A stretch of 64,000 nt of DNA from Thauera aromatica_A (GCF_023093595.1 NZ_JALLIK010000096.1:1-64000); one strand, 5' to 3'. Shown: positions 7,083-15,394, counted from the first letter of the stretch. The notes: generated by a model from the letters alone, not told the origin. Made by a program: numbers and translations.

Positions 7083-7991
7083 TCAATCGTCCGCCAGCGG
7101 GCGGAATTTCAGCTCCAGCGTGCGCTGGAACAGGCTGCGGTTTTCGGGCAGCGGCAAGGGGCTCGAGCGCCGGATTGCGCGCTCGATCGCATCGTCCAGC
7201 GCCGGCACCCCCGACGAACGCTTCAGGCGCACGTTGAGCACTTCGCCGCTGGGCAGCTGGTCGACCTCGAACACCGCTTCGGGGTTGCCGGCGAGGCCGG
7301 GCGGGCGCAGCAAATTGCCGCGCACCTTGCCGGCGATCGCTGCGCGGTAGCGGTCCACGTCGCCTGCGCTTCCCGCTGCGGCGGCGCGCGCGCCTTCCTG
7401 GCGCAGTAGGTTGTCGAGGCGGGCTTCCTCGGCGCGGCGGGTCTCCTGGGCCAGGCGCTGCGCCATGTAGTCGTCCTGGACCGGCTGCGGCGCCGGCTTC
7501 GGTTCGGGCTTCGGCTGCGGCTTGGGTTCGGGCTTGGGTTTCGGCGCCGGCTTGGGCTCGGGCTTCGGCTTGGGTTCGGGCTTCGGTTTCGGTTCAGGCT
7601 TCGGCGCGGGTTTGGGGGGCTCGGGCTTTTTCTCCGGCGCCTTGGTCACGATCTCGGGCTTGGGGGCCGACGCAGGCCTGGGCGGCTCCGGCTTGGGTTC
7701 GGGCTTCGGCTCCGGCTTGGGTTCCGGTTTCGGCTCTGGCTTCGGTTCGGGTTTCGGTTCCGGCTGGGGGGCTGGTTTCGGTTCGGGCGCTGCGGCCGGC
7801 GCGGCAGTGGGCGCCGGTGCGCCCGACAGCGAGACTTCCAGCGTCGCGGGCGGCGCGCTTTGCCAGCGCACGCCGAAGAACAGGAACAGCGCGAGGCCGA
7901 GGTGGACCGCCAGGGTCAGGCCGAGCGAGGCCCATTTGCCGGGCTTTTCGCGCCCGGTCGCAGGGCGGGGGAGTACGTCACGGACGCTCAT
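7083..7991 (-). CDS. tolA: TolA, energy-transducing envelope protein with Pro-Lys-Glu repeat linker
   Basis: 302 residues. TolA spans the periplasm and couples the TolQR motor to TolB-Pal. A single transmembrane helix lies at residues about 20-41 (ASLGLTLAVHLGLALFLFFGV). A very long linker of PKPE/PEPK units follows (about 68-175), then a charged helix (AQRLAQETRRAEEARLDNLL) and a C-terminal TonB/TolA-like domain (YRAAIAGKVRGNLL, AVFEVDQLPSGEVLNVRL). In enterobacteria the linker is Ala-rich and helical; here it is Pro-rich and probably extended, more like TonB. It overlaps tolR by 4 bases. Confidence 0.95.
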   Translation of the reverse strand: MSVRDVLPRPATGREKPGKWASLGLTLAVHLGLALFLFFGVRWQSAPPATLEVSLSGAPAPTAAPAAAPEPKPAPQPEPKPEPKPEPKPEPKPEPKPEPKPEPPRPASAPKPEIVTKAPEKKPEPPKPAPKPEPKPKPEPKPKPEPKPAPKPKPEPKPQPKPEPKPAPQPVQDDYMAQRLAQETRRAEEARLDNLLRQEGARAAAAGSAGDVDRYRAAIAGKVRGNLLRPPGLAGNPEAVFEVDQLPSGEVLNVRLKRSSGVPALDDAIERAIRRSSPLPLPENRSLFQRTLELKFRPLADD

Positions 7992-8401
7992 CGACCGCCG
8001 CCGCCGGACTTCGTCTGCAGGCTGATCTTGTGCACGCCGGCGAGGCGCGCGGCTTCGAGCACGTCGATCACCTTCTGGTAGTCGAGCTTGCTGTCGGCGG
8101 CGACGAGGAAGCTCTGCTCCGGATTCTTTTGCAGCGCCTCGCCGAGCGCGCGCTGGAATTCGAGGTTGCTCACCGGGCGTGCGCTGGCGCTGGTGCTGGG
8201 GCGCAGGGCCAGCGTCCCGTCGGCCTTCACTTCGATGACGATCGCTTCGGCCGGGGTGGCCGAGACCTGCCCGGCCGAAGGCACGTCGATGTTGCCGGTC
8301 TGGACCATCGGTGCGGTGACCATGAAGATCACCAGCAGCACCAGCATCACGTCGATGTAGGGCACGACGTTGATCTGGTTCATCAGGCGGCGCTGTCGCA
8401 T
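7988..8401 (-). CDS. tolR: TolR, proton-channel subunit
   Basis: 137 residues, ExbD/TolR family. One membrane helix near the N-terminus (VVPYIDVMLVLLVIFMVTAPM) carries the essential Asp of the proton path, and a periplasmic dimer domain follows (residues about 55-130). It partners TolQ to energise TolA. The gene starts 22 bases after the tolQ stop and its end overlaps the tolA start (ATGA). The C-terminus ends in a Gly-rich tail. Confidence 0.95.
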   Translation of the reverse strand: MRQRRLMNQINVVPYIDVMLVLLVIFMVTAPMVQTGNIDVPSAGQVSATPAEAIVIEVKADGTLALRPSTSASARPVSNLEFQRALGEALQKNPEQSFLVAADSKLDYQKVIDVLEAARLAGVHKISLQTKSGGGGR

Positions 8402-8423
8402 GGGGCTGTGCTCTCCCGTCCGC

Positions 8424-9092
8424 TCAGCGCAGGTTGCGCTGCAGGATGTTGGAGAACTCTTCCATGAAGCTCTCGAAGCGGATGCCGAGGCGGTCGATGT
8501 CGTGGGCGAAGCGGTTGTACGCCACCACCGCCGGAATCGCCGCGAACAGGCCGATCGCGGTGGCGACCAGGGCCTCGGCGATGCCGGGGGCGACCTGGGC
8601 GAGGGTGGCGGAGCCGACGCTGGAGAGACCGCGGAAGGAGTTCATGATCCCCCACACGGTGCCGAGCAGGCCGATGTAGGGCGACACCGAGCCGACCGAG
8701 GCGAGAAAGGCGAGGTGGGCCTCGAGATCGTCGATCTCGCGCTGGTAGGTGGCGCGCATCGCGCGGCGCGCGCCGTCGAGGGTGGCGCCGTGGTCGTGGC
8801 CCTTGGTGCGCAGCTTGGTGAATTCGCGGTAGCCGGCCTCGAAGATGCGTTCCATGCCCTCGGCCTGGTGGCGGCCGGCGGATTCGGCCAGGGTGTTGAG
8901 GTCGCCGCCGCTCCAGAAGTCGCGCTCGAAGCCGTCGGTGTCGCTGCGCGCCTGGCGGATCTGGAACGACTTGCGGAAGATCCAGTACCACGACACCAGG
9001 GACAGGCCGGCGAGCAGCGCCATGACGAGCTGGACGAGGACGCTCGCCTGGCTGATCAGGCTGAGGATGGAAAGATCGTGGGTGACGGTCAT
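8424..9092 (-). CDS. tolQ: TolQ, proton-channel subunit
   Basis: 222 residues, MotA/TolQ/ExbB family. Three membrane helices are visible: residues about 12-38, and the pair VGSVSPYIGLLGTVWGIM and APGIAEALVATAIGLFAAIPAVVAY near 130-195. The cytoplasmic loop between the first two is charged, as expected. It forms the inner-membrane motor with TolR. It overlaps ybgC by 4 bases (ATGA) and precedes tolR in the canonical tol order. Confidence 0.96.
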   Translation of the reverse strand: MTVTHDLSILSLISQASVLVQLVMALLAGLSLVSWYWIFRKSFQIRQARSDTDGFERDFWSGGDLNTLAESAGRHQAEGMERIFEAGYREFTKLRTKGHDHGATLDGARRAMRATYQREIDDLEAHLAFLASVGSVSPYIGLLGTVWGIMNSFRGLSSVGSATLAQVAPGIAEALVATAIGLFAAIPAVVAYNRFAHDIDRLGIRFESFMEEFSNILQRNLR

Positions 9093-9547
9093 GCTGGGCT
9101 TTGGAGAAGGGCGTGGAGGGACGGGGGAATCGCCGCCGGGCGCTGGCGGCGCAGATCGACACAGGCGACGAGAACCCGCGCGCTGAACAAAAGTTCGTCG
9201 CCGCGGTGTACCTGCTGGTCGAACTGCAGGCTGGCACGGCGCAGGGTGGCGATGCGGCTGACGACCTCGAGGGCGTCATCGAGCTGGGCCGAGGCCAGGT
9301 AGTCGGCATGCAACGAGCGCACCACGAAGGCGATGCCCTCGGCGGCGAGCAGCGCCTGCTGGCCGACGCCGAGCGCGCGCAGCCATTCGGTGCGCGCGCG
9401 TTCGCAGAACTTCAGGTAGTTGGCGTAGTACACGACGCCGCCGGCATCGGTGTCCTCGTAATAGACGCGGACCGGCAGGACGAAGTGCGGCGCGGGGGCG
9501 GACGGGGTGCTGGCGTCGGCCGCGGCGCGAGGGGTTCTCGGGTGCAT
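9089..9547 (-). CDS. ybgC: Acyl-CoA thioesterase YbgC, first gene of the Tol-Pal unit
   Basis: 152 residues, hot-dog-fold thioesterase. The motif VYYEDTDAGGVVYYANYLKF contains the catalytic Asp; the rest (CERARTEWLRALG, VRSLHADYLASAQLDD) matches YbgC. It acts on acyl-CoA or acyl-ACP and is linked with phospholipid metabolism and Tol function. A non-conserved Ala/Pro-rich N-terminal 25 residues precede the fold, so an internal start is possible. The 241 bases to the divergent hslV gene hold AT-richer sequence suitable for promoters in both directions. Confidence 0.93.
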   Translation of the reverse strand: MHPRTPRAAADASTPSAPAPHFVLPVRVYYEDTDAGGVVYYANYLKFCERARTEWLRALGVGQQALLAAEGIAFVVRSLHADYLASAQLDDALEVVSRIATLRRASLQFDQQVHRGDELLFSARVLVACVDLRRQRPAAIPPSLHALLQSPA

Positions 9548-9788
9548 CGCGGCATTCTAGCCGAGCGCGCGCGGCCGGTGCATGACCTGTTGCAAATCTT
9601 GATATTTCTATTTGCGCAAAGCTTAATGCTTGTTGTGAAAGCATTTTTACCGAAATATGGTTTCCCGTGCGCCGCCAGCCCGGGCGGCGGGCCGTGCGCG
9701 CCGGCCTGTTCCTCCCGGTGCCGTATCGCGCATACTTGCAGGTTTACGTAGTCACACGGCGCCGGCACTCGGCCGGCGAGGAATCGTC

Positions 9789-10325
9789 ATGGAACAATAT
9801 CGCGGCACCACCATCCTGTCGGTCCGGCGCGGCAAGCGCGTCGCCCTTGGCGGGGACGGCCAGGTCACCCTGGGCAACATCGTCATCAAGGCGTCGGCAC
9901 GCAAGGTGCGTACCCTGTACAACGGCCAGATCCTGGCCGGCTTTGCCGGGGGCACGGCCGATGCCTTCACCCTGTTTGAGCGCTTCGAGGCCAAGCTCGA
10001 CAAGCACCAGGGCAACCTGCTGCGCAGTGCAGTGGAACTGGCCAAGGACTGGCGCACCGACCGCATGCTGCGCCGCCTCGAAGCGATGCTCGCGGTCGCC
10101 GACCGCGAGCACTCGCTGGTAATCACCGGCAACGGCGACGTGCTCGAGCCCGAGCAAGGCATTGTCGCCATCGGCAGCGGCGGCGCCTACGCCCAGGCCG
10201 CGGCGCGCGCGCTGGTCGAGAACACCGAACTCGATCCCCAGGAGATCGTGTCCAAGGCACTCGGCATCGCCGCCGACCTGTGCATCTACACCAACCACCA
10301 CCACACCATCGAAGTGCTGGACTGA
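9789..10325 (+). CDS. hslV: ATP-dependent protease peptidase subunit HslV
   Basis: 178 residues. HslV is the proteasome-like peptidase of the HslVU (ClpYQ) complex. After MEQYRG the sequence TTILSV supplies the N-terminal catalytic threonine (Thr7), exposed by processing. RRGKRVALGGDGQVTLGN and the C-terminal IYTNHHHTIEVLD are family hallmarks. The start at 9789 has GAGGA about 8 bases upstream; the longer in-frame extension would bury the catalytic Thr and is rejected. hslU follows after 10 bases. Confidence 0.97.
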   Translation: MEQYRGTTILSVRRGKRVALGGDGQVTLGNIVIKASARKVRTLYNGQILAGFAGGTADAFTLFERFEAKLDKHQGNLLRSAVELAKDWRTDRMLRRLEAMLAVADREHSLVITGNGDVLEPEQGIVAIGSGGAYAQAAARALVENTELDPQEIVSKALGIAADLCIYTNHHHTIEVLD

Positions 10326-10335
10326 GGGCACCCCC

Positions 10336-11673
10336 ATGACCCAGATGACCCCGCCGGAGATCGTCTCCGAACTCGACAAGCACATCGTCGGCCAGGATAA
10401 GGCCAAGAAGGCGGTCGCCATCGCGCTGCGCAACCGCTGGCGGCGTGCCCAGGTGGACGAGCCGCTGCGAAGCGAGATCACGCCCAAGAACATCCTCATG
10501 ATCGGCCCCACCGGCGTCGGCAAGACCGAGATCGCGCGCCGCCTCGCGCGCCTCGCCAACGCCCCGTTCATCAAGATCGAGGCGACCAAGTTCACCGAAG
10601 TCGGCTACGTCGGGCGCGACGTCGATACCATCATCCGCGACCTGATGGAAATCGCGGTCAAGGACGGCCGCGAGCGGGCGATGAAGGCGGTGCGCGACCG
10701 CGCGCTGGATGCCGCCGAAGACCGCGTCCTCGACGCCCTGCTGCCGCCGGCGCGCGCGGTCGGCTTCGATGCCGCGGCCGAACCGGCACCCGATTCCGCG
10801 ACCCGGCAGAAATTCCGCAAGAAGCTGCGTGAAGGCGAACTCGACGACAAGGACATCGAAATCGAGCTCGCTGCGCCCTCGATGCAGGCCGAGATCTTCG
10901 CCCCGCCGGGCATGGAGGAGCTCACCCAGCAGATCCAGGGCATGTTCCAGAACATGGGCGGGGGCAAGAAGAAGCAGCGCAAGCTCAAGATCCGCGAGGC
11001 CTTGAAGCTGCTCGCCGACGAAGAGGCCGCGCGCATGATCAACGACGAGGAAGTCAAGCTCGAGGCGCTGCGCGCGGTCGAGCAGAACGGCATCGTGTTC
11101 CTCGACGAAGTCGACAAGATCGCCGCGCGCAGCGACGCCCACGGCGCCGACGTCTCCCGCCAGGGCGTGCAGCGCGACCTGCTGCCGCTGGTCGAAGGGA
11201 CGACGATCTCGACCAAGTACGGCATGATCAAGACCGATCACATCCTGTTCATCGCCAGCGGCGCCTTCCACCTGGCCAAGCCCTCCGACCTGATCCCCGA
11301 ACTGCAGGGCCGCTTCCCGATCCGGGTCGAACTCGGCTCGCTGGCGGTGGAAGACTTCGAGCGCATCCTCACCAGCACCGACGCCTGCCTCACCCGCCAG
11401 TACCAGGCCTTGCTCGCCACCGACGGCGTGACCCTGGAGTTCACCGCCGACGGCATCCGCCGGCTGGCCGAGATCGCCTTCCAGGTCAACGAGAAGACCG
11501 AGAATATCGGCGCCCGCCGCCTGTACACGGTGATGGAAAAGCTCCTTGAAGAGGTCTCGTTCGAGGCCGGCAAGAGCGCCGCCCTGGGCAAGGTCGTGAT
11601 TGACGCCGGTTACGTCGACGGCCGCCTCGATCTGCTCGCCCAGCGCGAGGACCTGGCGCGCTACGTACTCTAA
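10336..11673 (+). CDS. hslU: ATPase HslU of the HslVU protease
   Basis: 445 residues, AAA+ unfoldase that feeds substrates to HslV. The N-terminus MTPPEIVSELDKHIVGQ is typical. Walker A is GPTGVGKTE (residues about 57-65), followed by the pore motif in FTEVGYVGRDVD. A family-specific intermediate domain (about 110-240) and Walker B IVFLDEVDKIA follow, and sensor/arginine regions lie in the C-terminal part. The length matches the family and it is co-transcribed with hslV. Confidence 0.97.
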   Translation: MTQMTPPEIVSELDKHIVGQDKAKKAVAIALRNRWRRAQVDEPLRSEITPKNILMIGPTGVGKTEIARRLARLANAPFIKIEATKFTEVGYVGRDVDTIIRDLMEIAVKDGRERAMKAVRDRALDAAEDRVLDALLPPARAVGFDAAAEPAPDSATRQKFRKKLREGELDDKDIEIELAAPSMQAEIFAPPGMEELTQQIQGMFQNMGGGKKKQRKLKIREALKLLADEEAARMINDEEVKLEALRAVEQNGIVFLDEVDKIAARSDAHGADVSRQGVQRDLLPLVEGTTISTKYGMIKTDHILFIASGAFHLAKPSDLIPELQGRFPIRVELGSLAVEDFERILTSTDACLTRQYQALLATDGVTLEFTADGIRRLAEIAFQVNEKTENIGARRLYTVMEKLLEEVSFEAGKSAALGKVVIDAGYVDGRLDLLAQREDLARYVL

Positions 11674-11762
11674 GCCGCGCGCGTTTCCGATTGCCGGGTC
11701 GGCCTGCGGGGCCGGCCCGGTTCCGATTCCGCCCCGGAGCGGCCCCTGCCGAGCGCGACCCC

Positions 11763-12638
11763 ATGCTGCTGCGAATCGTCTCCATCCTGTTTCCGCTGTT
11801 CGCGATCACCGCGCTCGGCTACTTCGTCGGCCGGCGCATGAAGCCCGACCTGGCGCACGCCAACCAGCTCAACATGGACGTCTTTGTCCCCGCGCTGATT
11901 TTCGCTGCGCTCGCCGGCAAGACCTTCGAGCTGGGCGCCTACCTGCCGCTGATCGCTGCCACCGCGCTGGTGGTGGCGGGCTCGGGGGTGGTGGCGTGGG
12001 GGCTCGCGCGCGCCACCGGGATCGCGCCCAAGACCCTGGTGCCGCCGATCATGTTCAACAACTGCGGCAACCTCGGCCTGCCGCTCGCGGTGCTCGCCTT
12101 CGGCGACGCCGCGCTGGCGCCGATGGTGGTGATCTTCATGGTCTCCAACCTGGCGCATTTTTCCTTCGGCGCCTGGCTGCTCGATCACCGTGCGCGCCTG
12201 CACACGGTGTGGCGGGTGCCTTCGGTGTTCGCCACCTTTCTCGGGGTGGCGGTCAGCCTCAGCGGCTTCGAAGTGTGGCCGCCGCTCCTGATGGCGATCC
12301 GCATGCTGGGTGAGATCTCGATTCCGCTGATGCTGCTCGGCCTCGGCGTGCGCCTGGCCGACTCGCGCATCGGCGAAGTCGGCATCGGCGTGCTCGGCGC
12401 GCTCGCCCGCCCGCTGATCGGGATGGCGCTGGCCTGGGCGGTGCTGCAGCTCATTGAGCTGCCCGCGCGCGAGCAGGCGATGCTGCTGGTGTTCGGTGCG
12501 CTGCCGCCGGCGGTGCTGAACTTCATGTTCGCCGAGCGTTACCGCCAGGAGCCGGCCAAGGTCGCCTCGATGGTGCTGCTCGGCAACCTCGCCGCGATCG
12601 CCTTCCTGCCCCTGGCGCTGGCCCTGGTGCTGGACTGA
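11763..12638 (+). CDS. AEC (auxin efflux carrier)-family transporter
   Basis: 291 residues, almost entirely hydrophobic, with about ten predicted membrane helices. The opening LFPLFAITALGYFVGRRM, the pattern MFNNCGNLGLPLAVLAFG near residue 100 and the C-terminal FGALPPAVLNFMFAERY are typical of bacterial AEC permeases. These are homologous to plant PIN proteins and often move small carboxylates. The start at 11763 removes a non-hydrophobic extension. It lies 89 bases after hslU. The substrate cannot be told. Confidence 0.88.
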   Translation: MLLRIVSILFPLFAITALGYFVGRRMKPDLAHANQLNMDVFVPALIFAALAGKTFELGAYLPLIAATALVVAGSGVVAWGLARATGIAPKTLVPPIMFNNCGNLGLPLAVLAFGDAALAPMVVIFMVSNLAHFSFGAWLLDHRARLHTVWRVPSVFATFLGVAVSLSGFEVWPPLLMAIRMLGEISIPLMLLGLGVRLADSRIGEVGIGVLGALARPLIGMALAWAVLQLIELPAREQAMLLVFGALPPAVLNFMFAERYRQEPAKVASMVLLGNLAAIAFLPLALALVLD

Positions 12639-12662
12639 GCGCGCGCTACCGCGCCGCCGGCT

Positions 12663-13217
12663 TCAGGCCGGAGCGGCGGTGTCGCGCAGCGCCTGCAGCA
12701 CCACCGCGCGCTCGATCGCATCGAGCGCCGCGGCCAGCTCCGCCGACGTCTGCGCCGGCCGTGCCGGGTCCTGCAGGTGGCGCATCAGCTGCGGGGCGAT
12801 GACGTGGCCGCGGCGCGCCGCCTGGCGCAGCCATTCCATGCCCGCGGCCTCGTCGGCAACGATTCCGGTGCCGGCCAGGCTGCACCGCCCGAGCCAGTAC
12901 AGCGCCTCGGCGTCGAGCTGGCGCGCGGCCTTCTCCAGCCATGCCAGCGCCGTCGTCACCCAGCCGTGTTCCAGCAGCAGCAGCGCCAGTTCGCACTGCG
13001 CCGGCGCCGCGCCGCGGTCGGCGTCGAGGATCATGCCGCGCGCTTCTGCTTCCAGGCGCAGCGGCGACAGCGCCAGCACTTCGTCGAGCCGCACCCGGGT
13101 GGCTTCGCCCGCCGCGCCGTCCACCGCGCGCAGCGCGCCGCCGGCGAGCCGCCGCCACAGCGTGCGCTTGCTCAGGCCGGTGAGGGCGGCGGCGGTGTCG
13201 AGGCGGATGGCGTCCAT
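12663..13217 (-). CDS. Helix-turn-helix plus SEL1-like repeat protein, divergent from the pilin gene
   Basis: 184 residues. The N-terminal part (RLDTAAALTGLSKRTLWRRL) looks like a MerR/excisionase-type winged helix that picks a DNA site. The centre and C-terminus contain SEL1-like alpha repeats (AQCELALLLLEHGWVTTALAWL, AEALYWLGRCSLAGTGIVAD, GMEWLRQAARRGH). It is read away from pilA with 212 bases between the two starts. A role in regulating or assembling pili is plausible from position only. Confidence 0.65.
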   Translation of the reverse strand: MDAIRLDTAAALTGLSKRTLWRRLAGGALRAVDGAAGEATRVRLDEVLALSPLRLEAEARGMILDADRGAAPAQCELALLLLEHGWVTTALAWLEKAARQLDAEALYWLGRCSLAGTGIVADEAAGMEWLRQAARRGHVIAPQLMRHLQDPARPAQTSAELAAALDAIERAVVLQALRDTAAPA

Positions 13218-13332
13218 GGCAGGCGGGAGGGAACGGGGAAGGGACACAGTGTAGCGCGGCGCTGGCGCACCTGCGCGCGGGGTCTGGCACGGGCGGATGT
13301 GCCAGCCGCGCTGAAAACCATCTCCGGCGGGT

Positions 13333-13349
13333 ATGGCACGGGCCTTGCT
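13333..13349 (+). promoter_or_regulatory. Sigma-54 (-24/-12) promoter of the pilin gene
   Basis: The sequence aTGGCACgggccTTGCT matches the sigma-54 consensus YTGGCACGrNNNTTGCW at essentially every defined position, with correct spacing between GG and GC. It lies about 80 bases before the pilA start. pilA genes in other proteobacteria are sigma-54 dependent through PilS/PilR, which fits. An enhancer site should lie further upstream but I cannot define one. Confidence 0.85.
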
Positions 13350-13429
13350 CCGTACAAGCCGAGGCGCGGGCCGCAGCGCGGCCGGCGGCGGCAGTTTCAC
13401 CGGGTACAACCCCTTCAAGGAGAAGGCAG

Positions 13430-13786
13430 ATGAAGAAGATGCAACAGGGCTTCACCCTGATCGAACTGATGATCGTGGTGGCGATCATCGGGATTCTGGC
13501 GGCCGTGGCGCTGCCACAATATGCTGCATACACGAAAAAATCCGCTGAGAATGCCTGCCTGGGAGAGGCGAAGGCATATGCAAATGCACTGGTTGCAGCG
13601 GTTTCTAATAATGACGATAGCTTAATCCCGACTCCGGGTAACAAGGCATGCTCAGATATAGCGGCTCCCGAGAATGCAGCAGCAGCAGCAGATTTCACTG
13701 CCACTCCCCGGAGCCCTGGAACTAGAACTACATCTTGTACGATTGCTGACGGAAATTGCGAACTTGATGAAGAAGCGGCAGAGTAA
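13430..13786 (+). CDS. pilA: Type IV pilin major subunit-like protein
   Basis: 118 residues. The leader MKKMQQG is followed by FTLIELMIVVAIIGILAAVA, the prepilin peptidase site and N-terminal helix, with Glu5 of the mature chain present. The mature protein has four Cys, the last two forming the likely C-terminal loop. A strong AAGGAGA ribosome site lies about 10 bases upstream. Base composition drops sharply after the conserved helix (about 13515-13650: many A/T third positions, cataatgacgat-like stretches), unlike all neighbours, so the variable half may have been exchanged. The promoter is sigma-54 type and a strong terminator follows. Confidence 0.93.
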   Translation: MKKMQQGFTLIELMIVVAIIGILAAVALPQYAAYTKKSAENACLGEAKAYANALVAAVSNNDDSLIPTPGNKACSDIAAPENAAAAADFTATPRSPGTRTTSCTIADGNCELDEEAAE

Positions 13787-13800
13787 GTTGATGCGCGGCG

Positions 13801-13825
13801 GAAATAGGGGACAGACCCCGATTTC
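13801..13825. repeat. 25-nt extragenic palindrome with GGGGACAGACCCC core
   Basis: GAAAT-a-GGGG-acaga-CCCC-g-ATTTC is an inverted repeat broken by one mismatched pair. A partial relative (GTCTGTCCCA) lies at about 13987. From memory, GGGGTCTGTCCCC palindromes are widespread in beta- and gammaproteobacteria and often accompany REP-associated tyrosine transposases; none is in this window. It sits just after the pilA stop and before its terminator. Confidence 0.55.
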
Positions 13826-13846
13826 TCCGGCTTGACCCCCCACCCC

Positions 13847-13882
13847 AAAGCCCGCCGAGGTTCCGCCCCGGCGGGCTTTTTT
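13847..13882 (+). terminator. Rho-independent terminator after pilA
   Basis: An AAGCCCGCCG / CGGCGGGCTT stem with a 10-base loop and a run of six T. It is placed about 60 bases after the pilA stop and should end the pilin transcript. Confidence 0.88.
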
Positions 13883-13888
13883 CGTGCT

Positions 13889-13993
13889 TCAGCCGGCGAC
13901 GCGCAGCACTTCCCAGCGCGGCGAGCCGGAGACGACGAAGGGGTCGAGGTCCTGGCTCCACTGCTTGTGGGCGTCGAGGGTGGCGAGTCTGTC
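13889..13993 (-). pseudogene. Truncated C-terminal fragment of an unidentified gene
   Basis: On the minus strand a coding-like stretch reads RDRLATLDAHKQWSQDL then DPFVVSGSPRWEVLRVAG and a TGA stop at 13891-13889. It has no start codon or upstream body. The composition is protein-like (Trp, amphipathic pattern), so it looks like the decayed 3' end of a gene. I do not recognise the family. It adjoins another broken gene at 14036. Confidence 0.4.
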
Positions 13994-14035
13994 CCATGCG
14001 GCGTTCAACTCGGGCGAGGTCGCGGATCAGGATCT

Positions 14036-14252
14036 CGGTTCAATACGAAGTGGACTCGGCGGTCGAGGCGGTGGCCCAGGATCCCGACATCGGGGAGAAG
14101 AAAAAAGCGATCTCTCTGCGCTGTGGGTTTACACGTTCCGCTGTCTGGGTCTGCGCTACCTGCTGGGTTACACCCGCGATGACAGCGTACGCCTCGTTTA
14201 CCTGGAAGCCGCCGGCCCCCACGAAAAGTTCTACCGCGACCTCAAACGCTAA
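14036..14252 (+). pseudogene. RelE/ParE-family toxin gene, 5'-truncated and frameshifted
   Basis: The first part (YEVDSAVEAVAQDPDIGEKKK) runs in one frame. After the A-run at about 14099-14107 the continuation (SDLSALWVYTFRCLGLRYLL, then GYTRDDSVRLVYLEAAGPHE and NFYRD-like KFYRDLKR) lies in another frame and ends at 14252. Together they match the usual C-terminal two-thirds of RelE/ParE toxins of the GDLSxxWVYKFR...GPHENFYRDLKR type. The N-terminal start and the antitoxin gene are missing, so the unit is dead. The frameshift lies at a homopolymer, so a sequencing error is possible for that lesion but not for the 5' truncation. Confidence 0.7.
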
Positions 14253-14356
14253 GCTCGCGCGACCTGCCCCGGCCTCCCTGATTTTCCGCCGGACGGAAGC
14301 GCCGCGCCGCCTCGAGCGGACCGACGCCCCACCGGGCGGACGCAGCGGGCGGGGCG

Positions 14357-15394
14357 TCATTTGAGGTCGAACAGCGCGTCGATGTCGAAGTCCGTTCCGG
14401 CCGGCGCTTCTTCCTTCCTGGTGATGAGGCCATCGCCGAGCAACTGTTCGTAGCACGAAACCTGGTTGCGGCCGTTGTCCTTGGCGAAATAGAGCGCTTC
14501 GTCGGCGCGGCCGACGACGTCGGTCGGCACGTCCGTTTCCGACACCGCGGTGAAGCCGATGGAGCAGGTCACCTTGCCGACCTGGGGAAAGGGGTGGTTT
14601 TCGACCGAGATCCGGAAGCGCTCGAACGTGGCCAGCGCCTGCGCTTCGTCCGGTGTGTTGAGCAGAACGACGAACTCTTCGCCCCCGAAGCGGAACAGGC
14701 GGTCCCCGCTGCGAAAGGTGTTGCGCATCAGTTCCCCCATGCGCAACAGAACCTCGTCGCCGAAGAGATGGCCGAACGAATCGTTGATCCGCTTGAAATG
14801 ATCGATGTCGATCACGGCAAGCCAGGCCGGGTTGTCGTTTTCCGCGGCATGCCGGCGCTCGTCCATGACCTCGTCCTCGTCGGGGGAGGGCGGCGCCAGC
14901 AGCCGGTCGAAGGTCTCGTCGAACGTCTTGCGGTTGAGCAGGCGGGTCAGCGAGTCGAGTTCGCTGTAGTCGAGCAGCCTGATCTGGTTGTCGTAGATGC
15001 GAGCCAGGAGCGTGATCTCGCCCGACACCTCGTCCGCCGCTTTCGACTGCGGGTCGTGGTCGATGCCGTAGGCCAGGATCAGCGGCTCGCCGCCCAGCTC
15101 CGATGCCTGCAGCATCATGGCGCCACACAGCCGGCCGTGCACGACGCGGGTGATGTGCCTGCCGTCGCTGCGCACCTGGTCGAGGAGCGGGGGCCAGAGG
15201 GCGAGGGCCGAATTCATGATGGTCGGGCCGGAAAACAGCCTGAGCGTGGCCTCACCCTGCGGCGCGCAGGCGAAGATGCCGACGTCGGCCTTGCCGCCGA
15301 GGAGCAGGGATACGGCGCGCAGCAGCGTGTAATGCAGTTTTGCCCGGTTCCTGCCGGCGGAGATGGCCTCAACGTTGCGAAGCAGCGACAGCAC
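14357..15394 (-). CDS. Diguanylate cyclase (GGEEF) with N-terminal sensor-like region
   Basis: 345 residues from a GTG start with GGGGG about 5 bases upstream; the much longer upstream open frame is antisense to the TDT gene and is rejected. Residues 1-130 (RNVEAISAGRNRAKLHYTLL, AYGIDHDPQSKAADEVSGEI) form a soluble, probably GAF-like input region. The C-terminal GGDEF domain starts near DSLTRLLNRKTFDE. The signature is GGEEF (237-241) and the inhibitory I-site is RSGD (228-231), five residues before it, so the enzyme should make c-di-GMP and be feedback-inhibited. No membrane segment. Confidence 0.9.
   Translation of the reverse strand: MLSLLRNVEAISAGRNRAKLHYTLLRAVSLLLGGKADVGIFACAPQGEATLRLFSGPTIMNSALALWPPLLDQVRSDGRHITRVVHGRLCGAMMLQASELGGEPLILAYGIDHDPQSKAADEVSGEITLLARIYDNQIRLLDYSELDSLTRLLNRKTFDETFDRLLAPPSPDEDEVMDERRHAAENDNPAWLAVIDIDHFKRINDSFGHLFGDEVLLRMGELMRNTFRSGDRLFRFGGEEFVVLLNTPDEAQALATFERFRISVENHPFPQVGKVTCSIGFTAVSETDVPTDVVGRADEALYFAKDNGRNQVSCYEQLLGDGLITRKEEAPAGTDFDIDALFDLK

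Noticed and set aside
7520..7790. Tandem repeat or CRISPR-like pattern
   Set aside because: The repeats are codons of the Pro-Lys-Glu linker of tolA; there are no spacers of constant size, and no CRISPR array was seen elsewhere in the window.
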